NCBI GenBank assembly: GCA_944362545.1
Contig: CALVTJ010000001.1
Span: 1-64,000 of the forward strand
Reading direction: 5' to 3'
Source: an uncultured Clostridia bacterium
GTDB taxonomy: Bacteria; Bacillota; Clostridia; Christensenellales; UBA1242
Length of the DNA: 64,000 bases
Positions 27,386-35,009 of this stretch are shown in pieces. Position 1 is the stretch's first letter; each line of letters starts with the position of its first letter. The translations under genes and the position numbers were made by a program. The notes under the pieces are model-generated. The model saw nothing but the letters and a program-made list of their open reading frames with translations. It was not told where the DNA came from and did no database searches.

Positions 27386-29167
27386 TTACATCTTTTCCAC
27401 ACTGTCAATACCTAAAGTCCAAAGGGCTTTTTCAAGACTGGCTTTGACAAGTTTGCAAAGTGCCAACATGTTTTCTTTTCTCTCTGCATCACTCTCTGTC
27501 AAAATTTTATGATTGTTATAGAAAGTTGAAAACGCACTTGCAAGGTCAAATGTGGCAAGGCAAAGCGAGTTGAGAGAATAACTGTCATAGCAAACCTGAT
27601 ACGATGAGATAAGTTTCAAAAGTGCAATCACAATCTTGCGTTCTTCTTCACTCTCAATTTTTACTACTCCATCCTTGAAGTTTGCCTTTGACAAAATGGA
27701 ATTTATGCGGGCAATTGTATATTGAATATAAGGTCCCGTTTTTCCATCAAAGGACAAAAATTTGTCAATATCAAAGACATAGTCCTTGTCAACTGTGTTT
27801 GACAAATCGCCAAATTTCATTGCTCCAACACCAATCTTGCGAGCAAGTTCTCTGTCTCCAACAATTCCGTTTGAAGCAAGTTTCTTTTCTGCACCATCAA
27901 TCAAAAGCCCAACCACTTCTTTGAGTCTAACCACTCCGCCAGCACGCGTTTTGAAAGGTTTTCCATCCTTGCCATTCATTGTTCCAAACGCCACATGAGT
28001 GAGTTTTTGCTCTTTTGGAGAGATTTTGGCAAGTTTACAGCATCTGAACACCTGCTTGAAGTGTGTAGATTGTCTGTTGTCAGTCACATATATAATCTCA
28101 TCCGGATGAAAATCACGATTTCTCATCAAGATTGTGGCAATGTCCGTGGTTGCATACAAATCCCCACCATTATACTTTTTGATTATCGCAGGTGGCATTG
28201 GATTTTTGTAGCGTTGTGGTTCATCCGGACTCTTTTTTGGAATTGGAATGTGTTCTCCCTCCTGTGCCACATCCACAACAAGCGCCCCTTCGCTTTCTCT
28301 TGCAAGGTGCTTGTCAACAAATATCTTGATTGTTTCATCAATATATGGATAGGCATCACTTTCGCCAAGATAAAAATCAAAAGTGGTGTTCAAAAGGTCA
28401 TAATTTTTCTTGATTTCCTTTACTGAAAGGTCCTTTATCTTCTTATATATAGTATAGAAAGGCTCGGTGTGCTGTTGGATGTGCAGTGTATATTCATCAG
28501 CAAGGGCTTTGAATTCCTTGTCCACATCCTTGCGCTTGCTGGCCTTTGGATATTCATCATTCAAAACATCAAGAGTGACATTTTCAATCGGAAGTAGTGC
28601 AATGTCAGCACCCTTTTTGAAAAACGCATCAAGATAGCCATCTTCTTTCAACTGCAAAATTGTCAAGCCCATTTGCAGACCAAAATCTCCCAAATGCACA
28701 TCGGCAAGTGTCTTGTCTCCCATAGCAATGTGCACTCTTTTAAGTGCTTCACCAACAATTGGCGAACGAAGATGCCCAACATGAAGTTCTTTGGCCACAT
28801 TTGCTCCGCCATAATCAAAAAAGACAAGGCGCGGTTCCTTCACTTGCTCAACGCCCAAGTTTTTATCCTTCAAAACAGCATTTGCAAATTCATCCAACTG
28901 TGGCGTCTTAACTTTGACATTGACAAAGCCGGGCATAACAGCAGAAAATTCAAAATTTTCATCACTTTGCAAATTTTCAACAATCGCATTTGCCACATCA
29001 ATTGGCTTTTTGCCCAACTGTTTTGCCACAAGCAAGGCAAAATTGGTTTGATAATCACAAAGATTTGGCACATTTGAAAACGACACAACCAGTCTGTCTG
29101 TGTCTACAATTCCGCTCTTTTGTGCTGACTTTTTAACAAGTTCGGTTATTTTGTCTTTCAAGTTCAT
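27386..29167 (-). CDS. argS: Arginyl-tRNA synthetase
   Basis: Class I synthetase charging tRNA-Arg. At 593 residues it has the ArgS-type N-terminal tRNA-binding domain (about 1-110), the HIGH-like motif HVGH (about 127-130, in ANVAKELHVGHLRSP), the catalytic fold including GGDLYATTDIATIL, GTMNGKDGKPFKTRAGGVV in place of a canonical KMSKS loop, and the helical anticodon-binding C terminus ending ALWTLGIDSVEKM. The start is ATG 29167 with TTGGAGAG upstream; the open frame is 18 codons longer but lacks a ribosome site. The promoter's -35 box lies inside the terminator behind recR. An AT-only hairpin after the stop (about 27370-27390) is a weak terminator candidate. Confidence 0.96.
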   Translation of the reverse strand: MNLKDKITELVKKSAQKSGIVDTDRLVVSFSNVPNLCDYQTNFALLVAKQLGKKPIDVANAIVENLQSDENFEFSAVMPGFVNVKVKTPQLDEFANAVLKDKNLGVEQVKEPRLVFFDYGGANVAKELHVGHLRSPIVGEALKRVHIAMGDKTLADVHLGDFGLQMGLTILQLKEDGYLDAFFKKGADIALLPIENVTLDVLNDEYPKASKRKDVDKEFKALADEYTLHIQQHTEPFYTIYKKIKDLSVKEIKKNYDLLNTTFDFYLGESDAYPYIDETIKIFVDKHLARESEGALVVDVAQEGEHIPIPKKSPDEPQRYKNPMPPAIIKKYNGGDLYATTDIATILMRNRDFHPDEIIYVTDNRQSTHFKQVFRCCKLAKISPKEQKLTHVAFGTMNGKDGKPFKTRAGGVVRLKEVVGLLIDGAEKKLASNGIVGDRELARKIGVGAMKFGDLSNTVDKDYVFDIDKFLSFDGKTGPYIQYTIARINSILSKANFKDGVVKIESEEERKIVIALLKLISSYQVCYDSYSLNSLCLATFDLASAFSTFYNNHKILTESDAERKENMLALCKLVKASLEKALWTLGIDSVEKM

Positions 29168-29192
29168 TTTTCTCTCCAAAATTTCTTTACAA

Positions 29193-29221
29193 AGTATATC
29201 AAACATAACAAAAAAAAGCAA
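29193..29221 (-). promoter_or_regulatory. argS promoter nested in the recR terminator
   Basis: Minus strand TTGCTT (29216-29221), 17-nt spacer that includes the terminator T run, TATACT (29193-29198). Confidence 0.65.
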
Positions 29222-29238
29222 GAAAACAATCCCGCTTT
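29209..29238 (-). terminator. Terminator of the pgk-tpiA-dnaX-ybaB-recR operon
   Basis: Minus strand AAAGC ... GCTTT with an inner GGA/TTC helix, followed by a run of eight T. It is imperfect but placed 16 bp past the recR stop. Confidence 0.65.
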
Positions 29239-29254
29239 GTGTTTTTGCAACAAT

Positions 29255-29848
29255 TTACATTTCTTTTCGGTCGGCAAGTGCCTTGCTCAAGGTCACTTCA
29301 TCAGCAAATTCAATGTCACTTCCCATGGCAATGCCCTGTGCAAGTCGTGTCACTTTCACGCCCATCGGCTTTAAGAGTTTTGCCACATACATCGCCGTTG
29401 CTTCGCCTTCAACATCTGGATTTGTCGCCATGATGACTTCTTTGACATGGTCAGTGCTGACACGAGAGAGAAGTTCTTTGATGCGAATGTCATTTGGGCC
29501 TTTGTTTTCAAGTGGATTTATACATCCGAAAAGCACATGATAGGTCACATCAAAGCCCTTTGCTCGTTCGAGTGAGATGATATCTTTTGGTTCCTGCACG
29601 ACACAGACAACCTGTCTGTTTCTTTTTTGACAGATTGGGCAAATGTCGCTGGAACTGTAATTTCCACAAACCTTGCAAAGTTTGACTTTTTCTTTGACTT
29701 CCAAAATCGCCTGCGCGAAATTTTCTGCCTTTGCCCTGTTGTTTTCAATCACAAAAAAAGCATAGCGTTGTGCAGTTTTTCTGCCAACACCCGGAAGTGC
29801 TCTAAAACATTCAATCAGTCTTTCAATAGGTTCATCAAATTCACTCAT
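29255..29848 (-). CDS. recR: Recombination protein RecR
   Basis: Works with RecF/RecO to load RecA on gapped DNA. The 197-residue length is standard. Motifs: helix-hairpin-helix LPGVGRKTAQR (18-28), C4 zinc finger with C58, C61, C70 and C73, and a Toprim domain beginning VVCVVQEPKDI and containing ATNPDVEGEATAMY. The C-terminal Walker-like end is normal. The start is ATG 29848 behind AAGAGAAA; the open frame is 44 codons longer but that part overlaps ybaB. It is last in pgk-tpiA-dnaX-ybaB-recR; the dnaX-ybaB-recR order is highly conserved in bacteria. Confidence 0.96.
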   Translation of the reverse strand: MSEFDEPIERLIECFRALPGVGRKTAQRYAFFVIENNRAKAENFAQAILEVKEKVKLCKVCGNYSSSDICPICQKRNRQVVCVVQEPKDIISLERAKGFDVTYHVLFGCINPLENKGPNDIRIKELLSRVSTDHVKEVIMATNPDVEGEATAMYVAKLLKPMGVKVTRLAQGIAMGSDIEFADEVTLSKALADRKEM

Positions 29849-29864
29849 AATTTTTCTCTTTTTT

Positions 29865-30179
29865 TTACATGCCAAGGTTTGGAAGTTTGCTCTTTTCATC
29901 ATCGGCAATTTTGTGCAAACAATCATTGACCGCCGAGACAACCAAATCTTCAAGCATTTCAACATCATCAGGGTCGACAACTTCTTTCTTTATCTTCACA
30001 CTCTTGACCGTTTTGTTGCCAAGCATGCACACCTCCACAACACCACCGCCAACAGATGAAGTGTATTCAGTGCCATCAATCTCTTCGCGAATCCTCTTCA
30101 TGTCTTCTTGCATTTTCTGTGCTTGGCGCATGAGTGCTTGCATGTTTCCACCGCCAAATCCACCAAATCCGTATCCCAT
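29865..30179 (-). CDS. ybaB: Nucleoid-associated protein, YbaB/EbfC family
   Basis: Small dimeric DNA-binding protein. At 104 residues it opens with a Gly/Phe/Tyr stretch (MGYGFGGFGGGNM), then the family helix MQALMRQAQKMQEDMKRI, and the core strands EYTSSVGGGVVEVCMLGNK and KKEVVDPDDVEMLEDLVVSAVNDC. ATG 30179 follows GGAGAG; the frame extends 38 codons further into the dnaX tail region but without a ribosome site. It sits between dnaX and recR, its usual place. Confidence 0.95.
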   Translation of the reverse strand: MGYGFGGFGGGNMQALMRQAQKMQEDMKRIREEIDGTEYTSSVGGGVVEVCMLGNKTVKSVKIKKEVVDPDDVEMLEDLVVSAVNDCLHKIADDEKSKLPNLGM

Positions 30180-30192
30180 TTTTCTCTCCTTT

Positions 30193-30537
30193 TCAAATTT
30201 CATCAACTTTGAGTTTGCTACCAAAAAAGTTTTCAAGTTTTTTGATGTCTTTGCCAATTTTTTGTTCATCGCTTTCAAATTTTTGAACAACAAACTCCAA
30301 GTTCAGCCCTTGCCAGCGAATAGCACTTTCAATATCCTTTCTGCCATTTTCCAGAACATCAATCAAAAAGTCATCGCTGGAACGAATGACAAGTTTTCCA
30401 TCTTCAATCTTGGCATTTGTGATATCTCCACACGCCACATGAAGTGCCACTTTTTTGTGCTCTTTGAGATAAAGCACCACCTTTCCCCAAACATTGCTTG
30501 CAGAAAGTTTTGTCACATCCTTTTCAATTTTCAGTTT
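30193..30537 (-). CDS. dnaX: DnaX tau-specific C-terminal segment, reached by frameshift
   Basis: This 114-codon frame begins at the end of the nine-A run in dnaX and lies in the -1 frame relative to the 367-codon upstream frame. Read through, it continues KLKIEKDVTKLSASNVWGK and ends KVDEI. The content (ASNVWGKVVLYLKEHKKVALHVA, then a strand-rich domain with RSSDDFLIDVLENG) fits the variable C-terminal part of tau (subunit delta/polymerase contact). A GTG at 30514-30516 could start it alone but has no good ribosome site. I therefore treat it as the tau tail, giving a 480-residue full product, not as a separate gene. A simple frameshift mutation or read error in the A run is the alternative. 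Confidence 0.8.
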   Translation of the reverse strand, partial: KLKIEKDVTKLSASNVWGKVVLYLKEHKKVALHVACGDITNAKIEDGKLVIRSSDDFLIDVLENGRKDIESAIRWQGLNLEFVVQKFESDEQKIGKDIKKLENFFGSKLKVDEI

Positions 30538-31634
30538 TTTTTTACATCAAAACCTAGCATTGCTGTCAGACAAGTTGTTTCCAAGAGCAATCGCACCGAC
30601 AAGGTGTAGCGAAGTTCGCTCTCAGCACTTGAAAAAACTTGCATATATCTTATTAAATCTTTCTCTTCAAATTTTTCCGCCTGTTCATTATACATCGCAA
30701 AAACATCATCGGTCAAATTTAAAATTTCATTAGCATTTTTGCAGGACTTGCAGACAAGCAAATTTCTCGCATGTTTTGACAAGTCTTTGGCAAAGACAGC
30801 CAAGTTTTTGCCTTCTTTTTCAATTTTGTCGATAAGTTCCAACACCTGCCCAACATCCTTTTCTTTGATTTTGTCAAAGAAGTTTATGATAAGGTCATGG
30901 TCGGTTGTGCCAAGCACGCTCAAGGTCTTGTCTTTGGTGATATTCCCTTGACAGAATGATGCTATTGAATCGGCAATTGAAAGTGTATCGCGCACACTTC
31001 CTTCGCCGGCACTTGCAATGATTTTCAAACTCTCCTCATCATATTTGATGCTTTCTTTGTCAAAAATCTTGGCAAGATGTTTCGCCAAAAGTTCAGCTGG
31101 AACAAGTCTAAAATCAAATCTTACACATCGTGACAGAATGGTCTGTGGCAGTTTGTGCACTTCAGTGGTCGCCAAAATGAAAATGACATATGATGGAGGT
31201 TCTTCCAAAGTCTTCAAAAGTGCGTTAAATGCACTGTCAGAGAGCATATGCACTTCATCGATGATGTAAACTTTGTATTTCGCTCCAACCGGCATAAATC
31301 TGACTTTTTCTCTTATGTTTCGAATGTCATCAACTTTGTTGTTTGAAGCGGCATCAATTTCAATGATGTTAATGTCGTTGTCCTGTTCAAGTCGTTTGCA
31401 ATTTTCGCACTCTCCACACGCCGAACCTTTGACAGGATGAAGGCAGTTGACCGCTCTGGCAAAAATCTTTGCAACGCTGGTCTTGCCTGTTCCGCGAGAG
31501 CCAGTGAAAAGATAAGCATGCCCAATCTGGTCATGTTCAATTTGATTTTGCAATGTCCTTGTGATATGGTTCTGTCCTATCACTTCATCAAAGGTCTTTG
31601 GTCTATACTTTCTGTAAAGTGCAACGTGGTTCAT
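30531..31634 (-). CDS. dnaX: DNA polymerase III subunit gamma/tau (gamma-length frame)
   Basis: Clamp-loader ATPase. The 367-residue zero frame has Walker A GSRGTGKT (45-52), the zinc module C64, C73, C76 and C79, the Walker B motif IIDEVHMLS (about 126-134), sensor 1 LATTEVHKLPQTILSRC and the domain III collar up to SVRLLLETTCLTAM. It ends right after the A run (KKN, stop TGA 30531-30533), which is the length expected for gamma. Continuing in the -1 frame gives tau. The start is ATG 31634 with GGAGAG; 12 more in-frame codons exist upstream but lack a ribosome site. It lies between tpiA and ybaB in one operon. Confidence 0.95.
   Translation of the reverse strand: MNHVALYRKYRPKTFDEVIGQNHITRTLQNQIEHDQIGHAYLFTGSRGTGKTSVAKIFARAVNCLHPVKGSACGECENCKRLEQDNDINIIEIDAASNNKVDDIRNIREKVRFMPVGAKYKVYIIDEVHMLSDSAFNALLKTLEEPPSYVIFILATTEVHKLPQTILSRCVRFDFRLVPAELLAKHLAKIFDKESIKYDEESLKIIASAGEGSVRDTLSIADSIASFCQGNITKDKTLSVLGTTDHDLIINFFDKIKEKDVGQVLELIDKIEKEGKNLAVFAKDLSKHARNLLVCKSCKNANEILNLTDDVFAMYNEQAEKFEEKDLIRYMQVFSSAESELRYTLSVRLLLETTCLTAMLGFDVKKN
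30535..30543 (-). other. dnaX slippery run (A9)
   Basis: Nine A in the coding strand: GTA AAA AAA AAC TGA in the zero frame. A -1 ribosomal slip, or one extra A added by RNA polymerase, moves reading into the tau tail. No strong downstream hairpin is visible, which favours transcriptional slippage as known for the A9 run of Thermus thermophilus dnaX. Confidence 0.75.
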
Positions 31635-31651
31635 TCTCTCTCCATAAATTT

Positions 31652-32401
31652 TTAGTAATTTTCTCTGCACATAACGGCAAATGCATCAACATCAAGGCAG
31701 GCCCCGCCTACCAAAACTCCATTTACCGTTTCGTTTGAAAGGATTTTTTTGTAGTTGTTCAAATTGACACTTCCGCCATAGACAACTGAAAGCTCCTTCC
31801 CTGCTTTCTCAGAATAAAGATATTCCACTTCTTTTCTTATCGTTTCTATCATCTTGATGATGTCTTTGTTTGTGGCGGTTTTCCCCGTTCCAATTGCCCA
31901 AATTGGTTCATATGCAATGATGACACTGTCAAGTTCGTTTTCATAAATGCCTTTTAAGTCATCATCAAGTTCCTTTTTAATAAAGGCATATGCCTGTCTG
32001 TTTTCTCTTATTTGCAAACTTTCTCCCACACACAAAATCACTTTCAAACCATTTGCTAGTGCGGTTTTGATTTTTCTATTTACAAGACGGTCTGTTTCTT
32101 TAAACTTTGCTCTTCTCTCCGAGTGTCCAATGATGACATAGGTCGCGCCAAGATCCTTTATCATGCTGGCACTGATTTCACCGGTCAGTGCACCCTTTTC
32201 CTCATCCGAAATGTTTTGTGCTCCATATGCAACACCGCTTCCGGTCAAAAACTCTCTTGCCACTGACAAATGTGTGTAAGGCGGACAGATGATAATATCA
32301 TTTTTACTTCCTTTGGTCTTTGTCGCAAGTGACATTGCGTAAGGTTTCAGTTCGCTTGGCTTGGTGTTCATTTTGAAATTGCCAATGATGATTTTTTTCA
32401 T
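31652..32401 (-). CDS. tpiA: Triosephosphate isomerase
   Basis: Interconverts dihydroxyacetone phosphate and glyceraldehyde 3-phosphate. At 249 residues with all key residues: K10 in GNFKMN, H93 in IGHSERR, E165 in AYEPIWAIGTGKTA, and the C-terminal phosphate-binding YGGSVN and GVLVGGACL. ATG 32401 follows AAGGAG. It is second in pgk-tpiA-dnaX-ybaB-recR, 18 bp after pgk and 17 bp before dnaX. Linking two glycolytic genes to clamp-loader and recombination genes in one operon is unusual. Confidence 0.97.
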   Translation of the reverse strand: MKKIIIGNFKMNTKPSELKPYAMSLATKTKGSKNDIIICPPYTHLSVAREFLTGSGVAYGAQNISDEEKGALTGEISASMIKDLGATYVIIGHSERRAKFKETDRLVNRKIKTALANGLKVILCVGESLQIRENRQAYAFIKKELDDDLKGIYENELDSVIIAYEPIWAIGTGKTATNKDIIKMIETIRKEVEYLYSEKAGKELSVVYGGSVNLNNYKKILSNETVNGVLVGGACLDVDAFAVMCRENY

Positions 32402-32419
32402 AAATTCTCCTTTTTGATT

Positions 32420-33583
32420 TTAAAGAGTGTCAATCACTTCAATCGCCGGCAAGACCTTTCCTTCCATAAGTTTCAAACTTGCGCCACCACCTGTTGAGAG
32501 ATGGTTTATTTTGTCTGCAACTCCACTTTCTTTGACTGCACTGACACTGTCGCCACCTCCAACAATGGAATACGCCTGACTTTTTGCCACTGCTCTGGCA
32601 ATCTTCATTGTGCCTTTTTTAAAGCGCGAGTCTTCATATTTTCCAAGGGGTCCGTTCCAGATAATCTGTTTTGCCTGCATAATCTCTTGTGTAAACAGTT
32701 TGATGGTCTTTCTGCCAATGTCAAGACCTACCATGCCTTTTTCAAGTTGTTTAACCTTTTTGGCTCTGCCACCGACAAGTGCTACATGGTCAACTGGCAA
32801 AAGAATTTTGATATTTTTCTCTTTCGCTTTTTCAAGAATATCTTTGGCATTGTCCACTTGGTCAAGTGAAACAATGGAATCACCGATGTTTATGCCCTGC
32901 GCCTGCAAAAATGTATATGCCATTCCACCACCAATGATGATGGCATCCGCTTTGTCAAGCACATTGTTTATGAGGTTTAATTTGTCGGACACCTTTGCAC
33001 CACCGAAGATGGCAACAAATGGATGGTCGGTATGTTCAAAGACCTTTTGAAAGACATTTAATTCTTTTTCAATCAAAAAACCAATTGCATTTGGAAGTTT
33101 GAGTGCCACGCCATAGTTTGAGGCATGTTTTCTGTGTGTCACTCCAAAAGCATCATCCACATAGATGTCAGCAAGGCGGGCAAGTTTTGCTACAAATTCT
33201 GGAGAATTTTTCTCTTCTCCTTCATCAAAACGCAAATTTTCCAAAACTATCATCTCGCCGGGTTTCATTTTTTCAATAGCCACATTCACTTCATTCCCGA
33301 CAACCTTGTTGCAAAATTTGACCTTGTTTGGAAAGTGTTTCATAAGATAAACGGCGATAGGAAACATTGAGAGATATTTGTCATATCCTTTTGGTCTGCC
33401 AAGGTGCGAACAAACAATCAATTTGACTTTTTGTTTCAAGAGATAGTCAATGGTTGGCAGTTCTGCAGTTATGCGCGTGTCATCCAAAATGTCACCATAA
33501 TTGTCAAGTGGCACATTGAAGTCACAACGCAAAAGCACTCTTTTGCCTTCTATGTTTTTCAAATCTCTAATAGTTCTTTTCAT
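32420..33583 (-). CDS. pgk: Phosphoglycerate kinase
   Basis: Transfers phosphate from 1,3-bisphosphoglycerate to ADP. At 387 residues the hallmark motifs are RVLLRCDFNVPL near the N terminus, DDAFGVTHRKHAS (normally DAFGTAHRAHAS), FGGAKVSDKL, WNGPLGKYE and the C-terminal GGGDSVSAV and STGGGASL. I choose ATG 33583 (MKRTIRD) because AGGAG sits 6 nt upstream; the ATG two codons earlier directly abuts that site. It is the first gene of a five-gene operon. Confidence 0.97.
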   Translation of the reverse strand: MKRTIRDLKNIEGKRVLLRCDFNVPLDNYGDILDDTRITAELPTIDYLLKQKVKLIVCSHLGRPKGYDKYLSMFPIAVYLMKHFPNKVKFCNKVVGNEVNVAIEKMKPGEMIVLENLRFDEGEEKNSPEFVAKLARLADIYVDDAFGVTHRKHASNYGVALKLPNAIGFLIEKELNVFQKVFEHTDHPFVAIFGGAKVSDKLNLINNVLDKADAIIIGGGMAYTFLQAQGINIGDSIVSLDQVDNAKDILEKAKEKNIKILLPVDHVALVGGRAKKVKQLEKGMVGLDIGRKTIKLFTQEIMQAKQIIWNGPLGKYEDSRFKKGTMKIARAVAKSQAYSIVGGGDSVSAVKESGVADKINHLSTGGGASLKLMEGKVLPAIEVIDTL

Positions 33584-33624
33584 TGCCATCTCCTATATCC
33601 TTAACAATCCGTTTCGTTATAGAT

Positions 33625-33652
33625 AGTTTACACCATTTGGAAAATAAATCAA
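33625..33652 (-). promoter_or_regulatory. Promoter of the pgk operon
   Basis: Minus strand TTGATT (33647-33652), 16-nt spacer, TAAACT (33625-33630), directly behind the dusB stop. Confidence 0.65.
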
Positions 33653-33659
33653 AACAATT

Positions 33660-34589
33660 TTAACCATTTTCAGCAAAGGCAACTTTTAAAATTTGCAGGC
33701 ATTTGTCCACATCATCACAGGTGGCGAGTTTAAGCCGGAGTGATGATGACAGCGAAAGGTTTGATGTGTACCACAAAAAATGTTTTCTTATATAAAGTTT
33801 AATCCACTTTTCTTCAAAGTGTTCGCGCAAAATCTCAATATGTTTTTTGACAACTTCAAAGCGGTCAACCTTGACATTTTGTCCTTTAAGTTCGGCAAAA
33901 AGCCAAGGTTTGCCCATTGCTCCGCGTCCAATCATGACACCATCAACACCTGTCTTTTTCATCTCTTCAAGGCTCTTTTTGTCAACAACATCACCGTTCC
34001 CAATAACCGGAATGTGCAAATTTGCTTTGACACTGGCAATGGCATCATAATCGGCATGACCACTGTAGCCCTGTGCAACTGTTCTTGCATGAAAAGTGAC
34101 ATAGTCCGCACCACTTTCTTCACACATACGCGCAAAATCCAAAAAGTTTTCGCTGTGGCATCCTTTTCGAAACTTTACCGAAACAGGTCTATCTGTGCTC
34201 TTTTTGCAGGAAGAAATGATTTTGCTGGCAAGTGGAAGATTGTCCATAAGCGCACCACCTTCGCCATTCTTGACAATTTTTGGAGCAGGACAGCCCATGT
34301 TTATGTCAAAAGAATCAAACTTTTCCAGCATTGGAGACTGCACCGCCATTTTCAAAAATTCTTCTTCATGTCCGAATATCTGTGCAATTTTGACCTTTTC
34401 CGCATCCGTGGTGAGTGTCATAAATTCTGTCTTTTTTGGATTGTGAAACATCGCCCTTGCTGACAACATCTCTGTCACCGTGCCATCTGCACCAAAAGAA
34501 GATGCCAAAGCCCGAAAACCGACATCTGTCACCCCTGCCATTGGAGCAAGAAGCATTGGAAAATTTTTAAAATCAAGTTTTTGTCTCAT
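33660..34589 (-). CDS. dusB: tRNA-dihydrouridine synthase (DusB-like)
   Basis: FMN enzyme reducing uridine to dihydrouridine in the tRNA D loop. At 309 residues it has LAPMAGVTDVGFR (14-26), catalytic C100 in NMGCPAPKI, the FMN-binding VKFRKGC and FHARTVAQGYSGHADY segments, and IGNGDV plus IGRGAMGKPW for phosphate binding. The helical C-terminal domain is present. The start is ATG 34589: the frame is open for seven more codons, but these overlap a good promoter whose -10 box ends 9 nt before the ATG. No ribosome site is visible, so a leaderless or nearly leaderless mRNA is likely. The subfamily (DusA/B/C) is a judgement from length and Bacillota context. Confidence 0.92.
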   Translation of the reverse strand: MRQKLDFKNFPMLLAPMAGVTDVGFRALASSFGADGTVTEMLSARAMFHNPKKTEFMTLTTDAEKVKIAQIFGHEEEFLKMAVQSPMLEKFDSFDINMGCPAPKIVKNGEGGALMDNLPLASKIISSCKKSTDRPVSVKFRKGCHSENFLDFARMCEESGADYVTFHARTVAQGYSGHADYDAIASVKANLHIPVIGNGDVVDKKSLEEMKKTGVDGVMIGRGAMGKPWLFAELKGQNVKVDRFEVVKKHIEILREHFEEKWIKLYIRKHFLWYTSNLSLSSSLRLKLATCDDVDKCLQILKVAFAENG

Positions 34590-34598
34590 CGCAAAAAG

Positions 34599-34627
34599 AT
34601 AATACCACAAAATGAAAACAAAAACAA
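34599..34627 (-). promoter_or_regulatory. dusB promoter (near-leaderless)
   Basis: Minus strand TTGTTT (34622-34627), 17-nt spacer, extended -10 TGG-TATTAT (34599-34604). The predicted start lies about 3 nt before the ATG. The -35 box is within the T run of the HU-like gene's terminator. Confidence 0.6.
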
Positions 34628-34655
34628 AACAAAAAAGCCAGCTTTGTGCTGACTT
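34625..34655 (-). terminator. Terminator of the HU-like gene
   Basis: AAGTCAGC/GCTGGCTT stem with a 5-nt loop and a T-rich tail, 17 bp past the stop at 34672. Confidence 0.85.
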
Positions 34656-34671
34656 TAAGATTTTTGTGGTG

Positions 34672-34944
34672 CTAGTTCATGGCATACTTGAAATTGCGAA
34701 AGCCTTTGAAATTGATGATTTTCTTTGGCTTGCAAACATAATATCTTTTTGTTTGCGGGTTCAAAAATCGTCTTGCCTTCTTCTCTTGCAATGAAAACTT
34801 TCCGAAATTGCGAAGTGTCACATCTTCGCCCTTTGAACAGACCTCCAAGATCATCAACTTAAATTCGTTTAGAAAAAGTTCGCACTTTGTCTTTGGCATC
34901 TTTGTCTTTTTGGATAACAAATCTACAAATTCTGTCTTGTTCAT
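34672..34944 (-). CDS. HU/IHF-family DNA-binding protein, divergent
   Basis: A 90-residue protein starting MNKTEFVDLLSKKTKMPKT, the typical HU N-terminal helix pair. It continues with VTLRNFGKFSLQEKKARRFLNPQT, which matches the HU core (G-F-G-x-F) and the start of the DNA-binding arm (usually R-x-G-x-NP-T/Q-G). The arm is divergent (RRFLNPQTKRYYVCKPKKIINFK) and carries a Cys. ATG 34944 follows GGAGG. It lies 65 bp behind the flippase gene and has its own terminator. Architectural DNA-binding role inferred from family. Confidence 0.88.
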   Translation of the reverse strand: MNKTEFVDLLSKKTKMPKTKCELFLNEFKLMILEVCSKGEDVTLRNFGKFSLQEKKARRFLNPQTKRYYVCKPKKIINFKGFRNFKYAMN

Positions 34945-35009
34945 AAAAACCTCCACACCATAATCTTCGCCAAAATTTGAAAACCTAAACATAAATTTTC
35001 AAAACTTAC

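Noticed and set aside
30193..30516. Independent 107-aa gene starting at GTG 30516
   Set aside because: The frame continues back to the dnaX A9 run, there is no proper ribosome site, and its place and content fit the tau C terminus.
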